Below, piece after piece: positions 1 through 9,347 of a stretch of 64,000 nucleotides of DNA (the stretch's first letter is position 1; the number at the start of each line of letters is the position of its first letter). The position numbers were made by a program, and so were the translations under genes. Where the stretch lies: assembly GCF_007558725.1 (NCBI RefSeq), contig NZ_VLPL01000001.1, positions 664,808 through 728,807 of the forward strand, in the 5' to 3' direction. This DNA comes from Fluviicola chungangensis (lineage in GTDB: Bacteria; Bacteroidota; Bacteroidia; Flavobacteriales_D; Crocinitomicaceae). The notes beneath the pieces were generated by a model, which did not search any database, had not been told where the DNA came from, and worked only from the letters and a program-made list of their open reading frames with translations.

Positions 1-431
1 TTTTTAAAAACCAACTGCAATCCCATTCTACCAGATACGTTCAGGGCTTTACCTTTACCCGCCAAACTGTAGCGAATTCCCCATCCTCCGTATTCTGCCA
101 AGGGAGCATATTCCCGAAGATAAACCTCATCCAGATCTTCCCAACGGTAGTTTCTGAACTTCAGCTGGATCGGATAAAATCTGACAGCAATCCCCGCATC
201 TGAAATCCGTGTCTCCAATTTCATGATAAAAAATAAGAAGGAAAGAATGAGCATGAATAAAAACCCGATCAATAACATCGCATTATCAACCATACTGTTT
301 CCTAATGGTGTTCCGAAGAATACTTGCGTGACGATAAAAAATCCCATTATCCCTTTAATACCCGCGAAAAGAAACCACAACCACCATTGCCTGAATTTTT
401 GGGTCTCTGAAAATCGATAATATTCCTTCAT
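1..431 (-). CDS. Small membrane protein, 3'-truncated by window edge
   Basis: Reading the minus strand from an ATG at 429-431 gives an open frame of 143 codons that runs off the left edge without a stop. The product begins MKEYYRFSETQKFRQWWLW and has two hydrophobic stretches (about residues 18-40 and 50-70). A soluble C-terminal part follows, with RISDAGIAVRFYPIQ and NYRWEDLDEVYLREY, which resembles the beta-rich PH-like part of small Bacteroidota membrane proteins (DUF6141-like). The role is unknown. The family assignment is from memory of the pattern; the open frame and topology are directly visible. Confidence 0.75.
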   Translation of the reverse strand, partial: MKEYYRFSETQKFRQWWLWFLFAGIKGIMGFFIVTQVFFGTPLGNSMVDNAMLLIGFLFMLILSFLFFIMKLETRISDAGIAVRFYPIQLKFRNYRWEDLDEVYLREYAPLAEYGGWGIRYSLAGKGKALNVSGRMGLQLVFK

Positions 432-639
432 ACTCTTTTTAATTTGAATTCAATTCAATACGTACATCCTTCCTCAGAAAAGTCCTGAGCAATAAACCAA
501 TCAGAATCCAATCCTTATCCAAGGAATCAATTCATACTGAATGCAAAAAACAGATTAGTAATTTCTTTTCGTAAAAAGCGGTTTCATCGGTAATATCAAT
601 AGCATCGGTGCCATATAATCGTGCTACTCAAATATAACA

Positions 640-1722
640 TTATTTCGATAACTTTTCCAACAAAAGTAAATAAGGATCCAGCATATGGTTCATAAACTTT
701 TCTTTCGGATCCTGTGGAAACCGGGTATAATATTCGACATCCGGATAAAGAATAATGTAGTTCCCACAACGCGTAAAATCTGCTGAATGAGCCAGTTCCG
801 GAGGTTCAAACCCATCCAGGTTTTTGGTCATTAATTTTCCTAACTTATTTCCCAGATACTTTTCAAAACGCCTTTGGGATTTTTTGGAAGGACGATTCAT
901 TTTATTGTACATATTCCGGACAACCAGTCTTGGGAAAAAAGGTAATTTCCTGATTGCTTTTTTGGCATCCTGAAAGGGGTTAATTGCGCTAAAATCATTC
1001 ACGGTCTGAATAGAAAAGGGTGATTCGGGAACCCAGTCCAAGGCGTTTACCGTATTGAATGCCCAACCATTCTGGGTCATTTTCTCATAATAGTAAGCAA
1101 AATACAAGTTCCCTGGTTTAGGTGCAGCACTGCAATACGTTTTGAACTGCACATCTGCCGGAATAATTCCATTTTCTTTCATAATCAACAGGTGAGCCGT
1201 TAGTAAATAAGCCAATGCTCCTCCCTGGCTGTGGCCGGTAATGTAAAATTCCTTCTTCCCCTGGTCTATCTTGGCAAAGAGCAGAGAATCCATGTCCTTC
1301 CAGATACATCCCAATGCTGTAGTCCAGCCAACGTGTACCAAGGCCTTTGGGTCTTTCGATAATTCGTAATAGAACGTGTCTTTTTCACTGATTTTGATCC
1401 ATCCCTTCGCCGGGACCATTCCTGCATAGAAATTCGCTCCCCAACTGGCAAATGTTCCGGTTGTACCGCGCAAAGACAATACACCTACACCAGCCCGATC
1501 TTCCCAATAATCCCATTTATTGTCAAACCCCAGCACATTGGAACGGTACTTGAACTCAAATCGCTTGGGTGCCGGCATGGAATCCCAGAAAGAAGTATCT
1601 GCAAAACGAAAATTGACCTTCAACAATTCTGCGGCTTCTTCTTTATCGTATCCGGGCTGCAGCTGCGAATAAGAATAGGAAATAAGGGCCGGAAAAAGGA
1701 AAACAAGCAGTCTGTTTTTCAT
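640..1722 (-). CDS. Secreted lipase, class 3 (Lipase_3) family
   Basis: This 360-residue protein has an N-terminal signal peptide (residues 1-20, ending SYSYSQ) and an alpha/beta-hydrolase of the fungal lipase type. VLSLRGT (81-87) fits the oxyanion strand and GHSQGGA (163-169) is the nucleophile elbow with Ser165. Asp229 in NALDWVP and His346 in NHMLDPYL are the probable remaining triad members. It would hydrolyse acylglycerols or other esters outside the cytoplasm. It starts 5 nt after the LprI-like gene and is almost certainly co-transcribed with it. The substrate cannot be told from sequence. Confidence 0.85.
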   Translation of the reverse strand: MKNRLLVFLFPALISYSYSQLQPGYDKEEAAELLKVNFRFADTSFWDSMPAPKRFEFKYRSNVLGFDNKWDYWEDRAGVGVLSLRGTTGTFASWGANFYAGMVPAKGWIKISEKDTFYYELSKDPKALVHVGWTTALGCIWKDMDSLLFAKIDQGKKEFYITGHSQGGALAYLLTAHLLIMKENGIIPADVQFKTYCSAAPKPGNLYFAYYYEKMTQNGWAFNTVNALDWVPESPFSIQTVNDFSAINPFQDAKKAIRKLPFFPRLVVRNMYNKMNRPSKKSQRRFEKYLGNKLGKLMTKNLDGFEPPELAHSADFTRCGNYIILYPDVEYYTRFPQDPKEKFMNHMLDPYLLLLEKLSK

Positions 1723-1727
1723 TTATA

Positions 1728-2279
1728 TTAAATTAAATGTATCAGGAAATCTACTAATGCCAACAAGTGGTCTTTTTGTGCTTTCATTAAACGTTGTGTG
1801 TATGTTATGGATTGAATACTTCCGCCACCGCTGTATTCTTCCTGCATCAGTTTTCCGATTAACCTGCGTTCTTCTTCCAGGAGAGACCTACGGGCCCGAT
1901 GCCAGGAAATCACCAATTCTTTGTCTTCTTCTTTCATTTTGGTGAGAAGAACTGCATAATAATTATCTACCAGTTTCTCATATTCGGAGGCACAAGCCAG
2001 GTTGGCCTTATTGATGCCAAGCGTGGTCGGTTCTTTTTGCAATTGCCTGATCAACAAGTTCTCAACTACAAATGTATCTTCCAAAAAGCTCCGCTGAATG
2101 GAATCTGAAAACTCGCTTGCTCCCTCCTCTACGGAATACTTCATGGCCAGTTCGTGTCCTTTCGCTCGGAGATCAACGCGCCATTTAGCCTTTAATGCCG
2201 CCATTTCAGAATCAGAAACCTGAGAAAAGAGCGAAGAAGAATGAAAAACAAACAATAAGCAAATGATTCGGAAGCACAT
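1728..2279 (-). CDS. Secreted LprI/DUF1311-like protein
   Basis: The 183-residue product has a signal peptide (about 1-19, ending SLFSQ). Its helical C-terminal half has a layout like the lysozyme-inhibitor LprI N-terminal family (DUF1311): a YEKLVDNYYAVLL helix, an SWHRARRSLLEEE helix, then GGGSIQSITYTQR. The paired cysteines of classical LprI domains are not obvious, so the function is left open. It is the first gene of a two-gene unit with the downstream lipase (5-nt gap). It is divergent from the SpoIIE phosphatase gene, with 136 bp between the two starts. Confidence 0.6.
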   Translation of the reverse strand: MCFRIICLLFVFHSSSLFSQVSDSEMAALKAKWRVDLRAKGHELAMKYSVEEGASEFSDSIQRSFLEDTFVVENLLIRQLQKEPTTLGINKANLACASEYEKLVDNYYAVLLTKMKEEDKELVISWHRARRSLLEEERRLIGKLMQEEYSGGGSIQSITYTQRLMKAQKDHLLALVDFLIHLI

Positions 2280-2415
2280 GTTTTTAGCTTAAAAGTAAGA
2301 AATATCGCCCATTTAGACTGCTCATAGGAAACTTTCTATCAAAAAAGGAAATGGAAACCCATTGAAGACTATTTTATTAATTTTAGTTCGATTTACTTTA
2401 TAGCATTACCAACTT

Positions 2416-4386
2416 ATGAAACAAGACCGGCTCATTCCTGCGATACTTTTCACGTTATTTCACCTATTCTCCTTTTCACAGACAGAAAACAGACTAGACT
2501 CCCTGCTGAACGTCAGTTCCCAAATGAAGGACGATACCAATAAAGTAATTCTTCAAAACAACATCTTTTGGGATTACAAATATTCTCATCCGAAACAGAT
2601 GGAAAAATTGGTCAAGGAGACCCTCAAGCTTTCAAAGAAACTGAACTATAATCCCGGAACAGCACTCGCATATAAGAACCTAGGCATTTTAATGGACGAA
2701 GCGGGAAACATTTCCAAGTCTGTAGAAAGCTACCAACGCGCTATTCGCTATTACAAAAAGGCTCACGACGAAATGGGAGTTGCAAAAAGTGAGGCCAATA
2801 TCGGAATGCTTTACCGAGATCTGAAACGCAACGACGAAGCCATCGAAAAATTCCGGACTTCCAACAAGGTCTTCATCCAAAATAATTTTCTCCCGGGACA
2901 GCTGCTTATTTACCAAAACATGAGTATCTGCTATGAATTTGAAGATGAGTTGGACTCCGCGACAGTTTATATCAAAAAAGCAATGCAGATCATGAATCAG
3001 CTCGGCACCGTTGATCCGAACGTTTACGGGAATTATGCCAATATTTTCATGAAGCAGAAGAATTATGAAAAAGCAATCGAATATTATGAAAAAGCCATTG
3101 CAATCATGGGATCTTCTTCACGCGGAACTACGTGGACAGATAATTTAGGTCTGGCATATTATCATCAAAAACAATATTCGAAGGCCTTACCTCTTATCGA
3201 AGCAAGTATTAAAAATGCCAACAATATATACAACGCGAACGTGATGGCTACCCACATGCATTTGGCAAACCTGCATCACGCCATGGGGAATGATCTTGCG
3301 GCCTTTGGTATTTTGAAAACGTATATTGATATCAAAGATTCGATTTTTTCCCTGGAAAATGCACATCAACTTTCGGAACTGAGCAAAAAATACGAGAGCG
3401 AAAAGAACCAGATCCGCATAAAAAACCAGGAAGAACAACTCAAAAGTGAAAAAATTCAGAAATATTCTTTCGCAGGAAGCATGATTGTTTTCATAGGACT
3501 TGGATTCCTCTTGTTCCGTTCTTTGAAGCAGAAGAACAAGGCAAATAAGATTATCCTGGAACAAAAAAAACTGGTGGAAGAACAAAAAGACGCACTGGAA
3601 TTCAAAAACCGGGAAATCCTGGATTCGATCACCTATGCAAAGCGCCTGCAGGACGCTATTTTACCGGCCGTAGATTACTGGCACCAAACGCTTCCTGAAA
3701 GTTTCATTCTCTACAAGCCAAAAGACATTGTGGCCGGTGATTTTTACTGGCTGGAGAAACACACCGTTGTAAACGATACCGGAGCGGAAGAATACTTGTT
3801 CTTTGCTGCGGCCGATTGTACCGGACACGGCGTTCCGGGCGCAATGGTCAGCGTGATCTGCTGCAATGCTCTCAATCGGTCAGTTTTGGAATTCAACCTG
3901 GTAGAACCGGGGAAAATCCTCGACAAAACACGTGAACTGGTCATTTCTACCTTCAACAAAAGTGTGGAAAATGTAAAGGACGGAATGGATATCAGCCTAG
4001 GCTGCCTGAATGTTAAAACCAGGGAACTGCTTTGGTCAGGTGCAAACAACCCTTTGTGGATCGTTCCGGCTGGAAGCGATGAAATCGTTGAATGGAAACC
4101 GGACAAGCAGCCGATCGGAACCTATGCAGATGAAAAGCCGTTCAATACGCACTCCATGGTATTAGAGCCAAAAACAACCATTTACCTCTTCACAGATGGC
4201 TATGCCGATCAGTTTGGAGGTCAGAGCGGGAAGAAATTCAAATACAAACAATTCAAGGATTCTATTTTAGCCATCCATGACCGCCCGATGAAAGACCAAA
4301 AAGAATACCTGGAAACAACTTTTGAGAATTGGAAAGGCGAACTGGAACAAGTCGATGATGTGTGTGTGATCGGGATTCGTATTTAA
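2416..4386 (+). CDS. TPR sensor with SpoIIE/PP2C-type phosphatase domain
   Basis: This 656-residue membrane protein begins with a signal sequence (1-22). A run of tetratricopeptide repeats (about 60-310) would lie in the periplasm. A single membrane helix (about 351-371, FAGSMIVFIGLGFLLF) and a coiled coil (about 375-410) follow. The cytoplasmic SpoIIE phosphatase domain (about 430-656) shows its metal-binding motifs: DFYW, AADCTGHGVPGAM, FTDGYADQFGG and the terminal DDVCVIGIRI. Proteins of this design dephosphorylate serine or threonine on partner-switching anti-sigma antagonists. No kinase or STAS partner is encoded nearby, so its target is unknown. Confidence 0.9.
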   Translation: MKQDRLIPAILFTLFHLFSFSQTENRLDSLLNVSSQMKDDTNKVILQNNIFWDYKYSHPKQMEKLVKETLKLSKKLNYNPGTALAYKNLGILMDEAGNISKSVESYQRAIRYYKKAHDEMGVAKSEANIGMLYRDLKRNDEAIEKFRTSNKVFIQNNFLPGQLLIYQNMSICYEFEDELDSATVYIKKAMQIMNQLGTVDPNVYGNYANIFMKQKNYEKAIEYYEKAIAIMGSSSRGTTWTDNLGLAYYHQKQYSKALPLIEASIKNANNIYNANVMATHMHLANLHHAMGNDLAAFGILKTYIDIKDSIFSLENAHQLSELSKKYESEKNQIRIKNQEEQLKSEKIQKYSFAGSMIVFIGLGFLLFRSLKQKNKANKIILEQKKLVEEQKDALEFKNREILDSITYAKRLQDAILPAVDYWHQTLPESFILYKPKDIVAGDFYWLEKHTVVNDTGAEEYLFFAAADCTGHGVPGAMVSVICCNALNRSVLEFNLVEPGKILDKTRELVISTFNKSVENVKDGMDISLGCLNVKTRELLWSGANNPLWIVPAGSDEIVEWKPDKQPIGTYADEKPFNTHSMVLEPKTTIYLFTDGYADQFGGQSGKKFKYKQFKDSILAIHDRPMKDQKEYLETTFENWKGELEQVDDVCVIGIRI

Positions 4387-6468
4387 TCAGTGTTTCCCTC
4401 CTATCACCCATTTCAGATCCACAAAAACTGTTCGTGGTTTCGGCGGTCCGTAAATGAAATTACTATCACGGTATTTGGAAGTGTCAAAATCGCTTTGGTA
4501 ACTGTCGAATAGATTCTGAACTCCAACACCAATTCGAACCGTCTGCTCAAACTTGTGGATATGGATTGCACGTTCCGCTCTTACTCCCACATCCCAAAAT
4601 GACTTCGTATGCAGGATCATATCGTGGTCCAATTCCGGCGCTCCGGCAAAATGGGGTACCAGCATCCTTCCGGTGTAAACACAACTGATTGATCCGGACC
4701 AGCTTCCTTCAGGAAAAATGGAAATTGTAGACGACCCGTACACATTTGGCGTTCGTAAAAAGGCTTTGATCGGTTCTACTTCCAACGACCATTGCTGTGC
4801 TTCCGTAAAACGCGATTCCTGATAAGTGAAATTCAAATCAACCTGCAGGTATTTATCCCAGCGCAAACGGATGGATTCACTCAGTCCACTCACTTCTGCA
4901 TTGGAACCGTTTGTTCGCAGCAATAATGTTTTACCTGGGTCCGGACTTGGAATTTCATTCAGGACAAACGAATGGAGTAATTGCGTGTGGAAAAGGGTCA
5001 GTTCCGAAGAATACAGCATTCTTTTTCTTCTTCTGCTCCAATTTACCTGGGCCGAATACGCATGTGATTTTTCACTTTTCAAATTTTTATCTACGCGAAT
5101 CTGGGAGATTCCACCATTTGCAAATGCGATGTGCATATCGGTTTCAAAAACCTGTGGTGCTTTGAACCCATTTCCGTACGACAGACGAAATTGCCACTGT
5201 CCGTTCGGTTTAAACAAAACTGCTGCTCTTGGTGTTACAATGAGATTGTGAACCTTGGAATGTCCGGTAGTTCGAATTCCTGCTACAAACGACCATTTAT
5301 CTCCCAAATCCAATTGATCCTGCAAAAATCCGGCAACCTGTGTAATATCCTGGTCGATCAAATAATCATAACCGCGGATCTCATCGCGAATGGCGTCGTA
5401 ATAATGTTCTGCACCACCAATTAGCGTGGATTTGTTCTTCTCACCAAATCGTTGGATGAAACTGAACTGAAGACCGGATTGTAAGGTCACATTATTCGTC
5501 TTTCCCCACGCTTCTGCATGATTCAAACCGGTGTAATGGTGTCTGTTCGTTTTTTGATAACCGGTATATGCCTGAATATTCCATTTTTTGTTTCGGGATT
5601 TCCACGATCCTGAAAACTGACCGATGCTGGTAATCTGGTTCCTGAATTCGCTTTGATCTGCCTGTTGCGGATCTTCGTTCCATTGTTGCCCTCCCTGTCG
5701 TTGTTCATGCAACATCCAAAAGTCTGCATGCAATTCGATTGCTCTGCCGATGTTTTGAAATGCATTGATTCCCAATAAAGAATTGTTTACCCTCGGAATT
5801 TCGGTAAAACCATCTCCGTTCCGGTCATACCCATCCCTGATTTTGTTCATCCCGGAGAATAAAAACCCATTTTTCCCGGATTTGGAAACGTATCCACCGT
5901 TTACCTGGATTGCTTGTTCAACAGGCCCTTTCGGGATCAGGGAAACCTTATCGGAGACTTCAATAAAGTTATGCTCCGGCTGTTTGGTAATGATATTGAT
6001 TGTTCCGGCAATTGCGTTTGAACCGTACAGAACAGAACCTCCGCCATTGACAATTTCAATGCGGTCCACGATATTGGTAGGAATTTGTTCCAAACCGTAC
6101 AATCCCATGAGGGAAGAAAACAAGGGTCTTCCATTGATCAGAATCTGGGAATAGGAACCTCCCAAGCCGTTCATTCGAACCTGGGTATAATTGCATGTCT
6201 GACAATTCGTTTCCATACGAATACCCGGGGAAAACTTCAATGCGTCGGAAATAGATGAAGCGGAAATAGCGCGGAAAAGTTTTTGATCCAGCGTTGAAAC
6301 AGAAATAACGCTGTTTTTTTTGGATTGAGCAATCCGGCTTCCTGTAACAGTTACTTCCTCAATTTCTTTTAATGAATCCGGAACCAGCTTCAGGGAATCA
6401 ACCGGTAAACTTTGTCCTATTGTAACAAATGATCCACCTAAAAAACCGAACAAAAAAAGATATCGCAC
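4387..6468 (-). CDS. TonB-dependent outer-membrane receptor
   Basis: A TonB receptor of about 693 residues with a plug domain (ISVSTLDQKLF, then IEIVNGGGSVLYGSNAIAGTINIIT) and a C-terminal barrel. It lacks the carboxypeptidase-regulatory N-terminal domain of SusC proteins, so it resembles FepA/BtuB/CirA receptors. The plug carries a CQTC motif just before the conserved QVRMNGLGG segment. I choose the GTG at 6466-6468. The longer frame to 6486 begins at a TTG that is part of a perfect TATATTTG -7 promoter element and cannot be both. A dyad at 6499-6516 suggests metal-dependent repression, so iron-chelate, haem or another metal complex is a likely cargo. This is inference. Confidence 0.85.
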   Translation of the reverse strand: MRYLFLFGFLGGSFVTIGQSLPVDSLKLVPDSLKEIEEVTVTGSRIAQSKKNSVISVSTLDQKLFRAISASSISDALKFSPGIRMETNCQTCNYTQVRMNGLGGSYSQILINGRPLFSSLMGLYGLEQIPTNIVDRIEIVNGGGSVLYGSNAIAGTINIITKQPEHNFIEVSDKVSLIPKGPVEQAIQVNGGYVSKSGKNGFLFSGMNKIRDGYDRNGDGFTEIPRVNNSLLGINAFQNIGRAIELHADFWMLHEQRQGGQQWNEDPQQADQSEFRNQITSIGQFSGSWKSRNKKWNIQAYTGYQKTNRHHYTGLNHAEAWGKTNNVTLQSGLQFSFIQRFGEKNKSTLIGGAEHYYDAIRDEIRGYDYLIDQDITQVAGFLQDQLDLGDKWSFVAGIRTTGHSKVHNLIVTPRAAVLFKPNGQWQFRLSYGNGFKAPQVFETDMHIAFANGGISQIRVDKNLKSEKSHAYSAQVNWSRRRKRMLYSSELTLFHTQLLHSFVLNEIPSPDPGKTLLLRTNGSNAEVSGLSESIRLRWDKYLQVDLNFTYQESRFTEAQQWSLEVEPIKAFLRTPNVYGSSTISIFPEGSWSGSISCVYTGRMLVPHFAGAPELDHDMILHTKSFWDVGVRAERAIHIHKFEQTVRIGVGVQNLFDSYQSDFDTSKYRDSNFIYGPPKPRTVFVDLKWVIGGKH

Positions 6469-6483
6469 AAAAATTATTTTGTA

Positions 6484-6491
6484 CAAATATA
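6484..6491 (-). promoter_or_regulatory. -7 promoter element TATATTTG of the TonB receptor gene
   Basis: On the minus strand TATATTTG matches the Bacteroidota -7 consensus TAnnTTTG exactly. Transcription would begin about 5 nt downstream, leaving roughly 11 nt before the GTG start at 6468. This argues against the TTG start at 6486. Confidence 0.6.
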
Positions 6492-6498
6492 AAACTAT

Positions 6499-6516
6499 TT
6501 TTAGTCTTGTCTAAAA
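6499..6516. promoter_or_regulatory. Dyad TTTTAG-N6-CTAAAA, candidate DtxR/MntR-type operator
   Basis: An inverted repeat with 6-bp arms and a TCTTGT centre occupies the spacer and -33 side of the TonB receptor promoter, ending 7 bp from the -7 element. Arms of the form TTTAG...CTAAA resemble binding sites of DtxR-family metal-dependent repressors. The regulator is not in this window, so the assignment is inference from the motif and the receptor context. Confidence 0.5.
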
Positions 6517-6694
6517 TTATTTTAAAAACTATCTAAATCAAACACACACACATCCGATTGAAATAAAGCAGAGACAAGGAATAACCATTCAAATCCTTTA
6601 TCCGGTCATGAATCAGTATGTTACAAAAAATGTTCTTGTGTGCTTTTGTTCTCAGTGGTTATTTTAACACTTTCGAACATCACAGGATAACTTA

Positions 6695-8569
6695 TTAAGC
6701 AAATTCGGATAGCTCAATCCAGCGTTCGGTCTTTTCGTCGATTTCCGAAACAATGGCTCCAAGCTTTTCTCCGGCTTCCATCAATTGTTCGGTACTTGCG
6801 GTTGAATCGGAAAGTACGTTAGTCCATTTGATTTTTTCTTCCTCCAGACGCTCCAAATCCTTTTCTATTTGGTCGAATTCGCTCTTTTCTTTGAACGATA
6901 GTTTGCGTTTCTCTTTGGGCGCTTCTTCCGAGATCTGTTTTACCTTAACAATCTCTACAGGTTTATCATCCGCCTGTTTCTCCTTTTTGTAGTCGACTGC
7001 AGTTTGCTTTCTGAACTCGGTGTAGTTCCCGATAATGTCTTTAATAGCTCCCTGGCCTTCAAAAACAAACAAGTGATCGACCATTTTATCCATGAAATAA
7101 CGGTCATGCGAAACCACGATCAAACATCCTTCAAACGTTCTCAAATAATCCTCCAGGACACTCATTACGAAAATATCCAAATCATTCGTCGGCTCATCCA
7201 GGATCAGGAAATTCGGATTGGCCATCAAAACGGTCATCAATTTCAAACGTCTTTTTTCACCACCACTCAGCTTGTGTACGAAATTGTAGTGCATATGGCG
7301 CGGAAACAGGAATTTCTCCAGGAATTGTGCAGCAGAAAGTTGCCGGCCTTTTTCCAAAGGAATAAACTCAGCGATATCACGAATCACATCGATCACTTTT
7401 TTATCCTCATCCACCTTGATCAAGTCCTGGCTGTAGTATCCAAAAACAACCGTTTCGCCTGTTACCACTTTCCCTTTATCGACCTCTTCTCTTCCTTGGA
7501 TCATATTGAGAAAAGTGGATTTTCCTGTTCCATTGTTACCTACGATTCCCAAACGCTCTTTGCGTTGAAAATTGTATGAAAAATTGTCCAATATGATCTT
7601 GTCTCCGTAGGATTTGCCAATCTTGTGCAATTCGAGAATTTTAGACCCCAACCGCTCCATTTTCACCGGGATATCAATCTCGTCCTCATCAATGCGCTGA
7701 CTGGCAACTTTTTTGACGTCCTGGAAGTTTTCAATTCGTGCTTTTTGTTTGGTTCCACGCGCTTTCGGTTGTCTGCGGATCCAATCCAACTCCTTTTTGA
7801 AGGTATTTCTTGCCTTATCGATGGTCGATTGCAACTGTTCCTGGCGTTCTGCTTTTTTCTCCAGGTAATAAGAGAAATTTCCTTTGTATTTGTAGATTGT
7901 TTTGTCTTCCAATTCATAAATCGTATCACACACCACTTCCAGGAAGTAACGGTCGTGTGTCACCATTAAGATCGTAGACTTTGATTTTGAAAGGTATTCC
8001 TCCAGCCATTCGATCATATCCAAATCCAGGTGGTTGGTTGGTTCATCCAGGATCAAAAAGTCTGCTTCCGCGACCAGGACCTGTGCAAGTGCCACCCGTT
8101 TCTTTTGTCCACCTGAAAGGCTTCCCACCAATAAACTTGTATCATTCAGCTTTAGAACGGAAAGGATTTGGTTAACTTTCACTTCCATATCCCAGGCATT
8201 CAATTCAGTCAGTTCTTCATAACAGGCATGAATGGCTTCTTCGTTTCCTTCGCGCAATGCCTGGTTGTATTTCTTTACAATTTGCAGTTCAGGCAAGTCA
8301 TGTGAGAAAACCGCTTCCAGGATTGTATGTGATTCGTCCAACGTTTCTGTTTGCTGCATAAAAGCAACACGCAGGTCATTCCGATAAACAACCCGGCCGG
8401 AATCGATTTGTTCCAGGTTCATCAAACAACGCAACAAAGTCGTCTTTCCGTTCCCGTTTTTTGCCACAATGGCAACTTTATCTCCCTGATCAATTCCGAA
8501 AGTAATGTCTGAAAAGATTACGCGATCTCCAAAGGATTTCGTCAGGTTTTCAACGGAAAGAAAATTCAT
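6695..8569 (-). CDS. ABC-F family ATPase (Uup-like)
   Basis: A soluble 624-residue protein with two ABC cassettes and no membrane segments. The first cassette has a Walker A (AKNGNGKTTL), a signature LSGGQKKR and a Walker B with DEPTNHLD. The second has GNNGTGKST, LSGGEKRR and DEPTNDLD. Each cassette continues to a SHDRYF or THDRYF switch. A linker of charged helices lies between them, and a C-terminal coiled coil (about 540-624) is typical of Uup rather than EttA. ABC-F proteins act on ribosomes; Uup-type members have also been linked to DNA transactions. It lies downstream of the DUF4293 gene in the same direction, but has its own promoter at 8592-8599. Confidence 0.92.
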   Translation of the reverse strand: MNFLSVENLTKSFGDRVIFSDITFGIDQGDKVAIVAKNGNGKTTLLRCLMNLEQIDSGRVVYRNDLRVAFMQQTETLDESHTILEAVFSHDLPELQIVKKYNQALREGNEEAIHACYEELTELNAWDMEVKVNQILSVLKLNDTSLLVGSLSGGQKKRVALAQVLVAEADFLILDEPTNHLDLDMIEWLEEYLSKSKSTILMVTHDRYFLEVVCDTIYELEDKTIYKYKGNFSYYLEKKAERQEQLQSTIDKARNTFKKELDWIRRQPKARGTKQKARIENFQDVKKVASQRIDEDEIDIPVKMERLGSKILELHKIGKSYGDKIILDNFSYNFQRKERLGIVGNNGTGKSTFLNMIQGREEVDKGKVVTGETVVFGYYSQDLIKVDEDKKVIDVIRDIAEFIPLEKGRQLSAAQFLEKFLFPRHMHYNFVHKLSGGEKRRLKLMTVLMANPNFLILDEPTNDLDIFVMSVLEDYLRTFEGCLIVVSHDRYFMDKMVDHLFVFEGQGAIKDIIGNYTEFRKQTAVDYKKEKQADDKPVEIVKVKQISEEAPKEKRKLSFKEKSEFDQIEKDLERLEEEKIKWTNVLSDSTASTEQLMEAGEKLGAIVSEIDEKTERWIELSEFA

Positions 8570-8591
8570 GATAATTGCTTGTTTTGAGCTG

Positions 8592-8599
8592 CAAAGATA
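8592..8599 (-). promoter_or_regulatory. -7 promoter element TATCTTTG of the ABC-F gene
   Basis: An exact TAnnTTTG match on the minus strand, 23 bp from the ATG at 8569. This predicts a leader of about 18 nt. Confidence 0.55.
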
Positions 8600-8620
8600 G
8601 TACTATAATTGCGAATTACG

Positions 8621-8638
8621 TCCCGATAATTATCGGGA
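8621..8638. repeat. 18-bp perfect palindrome, copy 1
   Basis: TCCCGATAATTATCGGGA is its own reverse complement. An identical copy lies at 52124-52141, also intergenic. This suggests a dispersed REP-like palindromic element. Confidence 0.8.
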
Positions 8639-8668
8639 TACCGATTGCGAATGAAAAAATCTGTAAAA

Positions 8669-8698
8669 CGCAGGGGCAAAAATTTTTTCGCTCCTACG
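8669..8698. repeat. Imperfect 30-bp inverted repeat (AGGGGC...GCTCCT type)
   Basis: The stretch from CGCAGGGGC to CGCTCCTACG folds back on itself around an A/T-rich centre, with a few mismatches. It sits next to the palindrome at 8621, between the DUF4293 and ABC-F genes. It may be a terminator-like hairpin for the DUF4293 transcript or a dispersed intergenic repeat. Confidence 0.5.
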
Positions 8699-8710
8699 TG
8701 ATTTAATCAA

Positions 8711-9175
8711 TTATCTAAGTCTATTCAATGAATCAATCGTTTTCTTGTCTTTACGAACTCCGCGGATTCCCAAGAACACAAAAATGAATGCTGCTGCATG
8801 CAGAAAGAATACGATTCCGAATGATAAATCTGTTGCTGCGTCTTTACATGCGGTGCAATTCATTGGTTCTGCATATGCTCCTAAAACGATCCATCCTGAA
8901 CTCAGGATATTTAAGACCAGAAGAATCCAACCCAGGAAAATCTGGCGGTGACGCATCTTGAAGGAAAAAATGATCATAAGCGCAAAAATGATCTGGATCA
9001 GGGAAAGCATCCAAAAGTCTACTTTTTTCACTGCTTCAGTGCCGTGAACTAATTTATACGCAGAAGCATGAAATTCTCCTGCCTGCTGATAAGCAAATAA
9101 ATCGGTACCGAAAAGGGTGCTTGCAACCAACAATGCTGCTACTAAAAAATAAACGGTTTGTATGCGCTGGATCAT
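8711..9175 (-). CDS. DUF4293 family integral membrane protein
   Basis: The 154-residue product begins MIQRIQTVYFL, which is characteristic of DUF4293 proteins of Bacteroidota. Four transmembrane helices are evident at about 5-25, 56-74, 80-100 and 118-138. Two cysteines (NCTACKD) lie in the loop before the last helix, on the same face as the first loop. No biochemical function is established for the family. It precedes the ABC-F gene in the same orientation, with repeats and a promoter in the 141-bp gap. Confidence 0.8.
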   Translation of the reverse strand: MIQRIQTVYFLVAALLVASTLFGTDLFAYQQAGEFHASAYKLVHGTEAVKKVDFWMLSLIQIIFALMIIFSFKMRHRQIFLGWILLVLNILSSGWIVLGAYAEPMNCTACKDAATDLSFGIVFFLHAAAFIFVFLGIRGVRKDKKTIDSLNRLR

Positions 9176-9347
9176 GTTTTCACGAATTTGTTCCCAAAGT
9201 TATCATTTTAGATGCTTTTCAATTCGATTCCTATACATTTTAATCAATGATAACCGAGACTTTAAATCTTTTTATGAACCTGTATGGAAAAAGAGTTTAG
9301 TTTTCATCCTGTTACCGACTTGAAATAGAAATCCAAATGAAGCTGCT

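Noticed and set aside
223-420. 65-codon plus-strand frame at the left edge
   Set aside because: Opposite the open minus-strand membrane-protein frame, which has better composition and continues to the window edge.
7004-7579. 191-codon plus-strand frame opposite the ABC-F gene
   Set aside because: Shadow of conserved ABC motifs on the minus strand.
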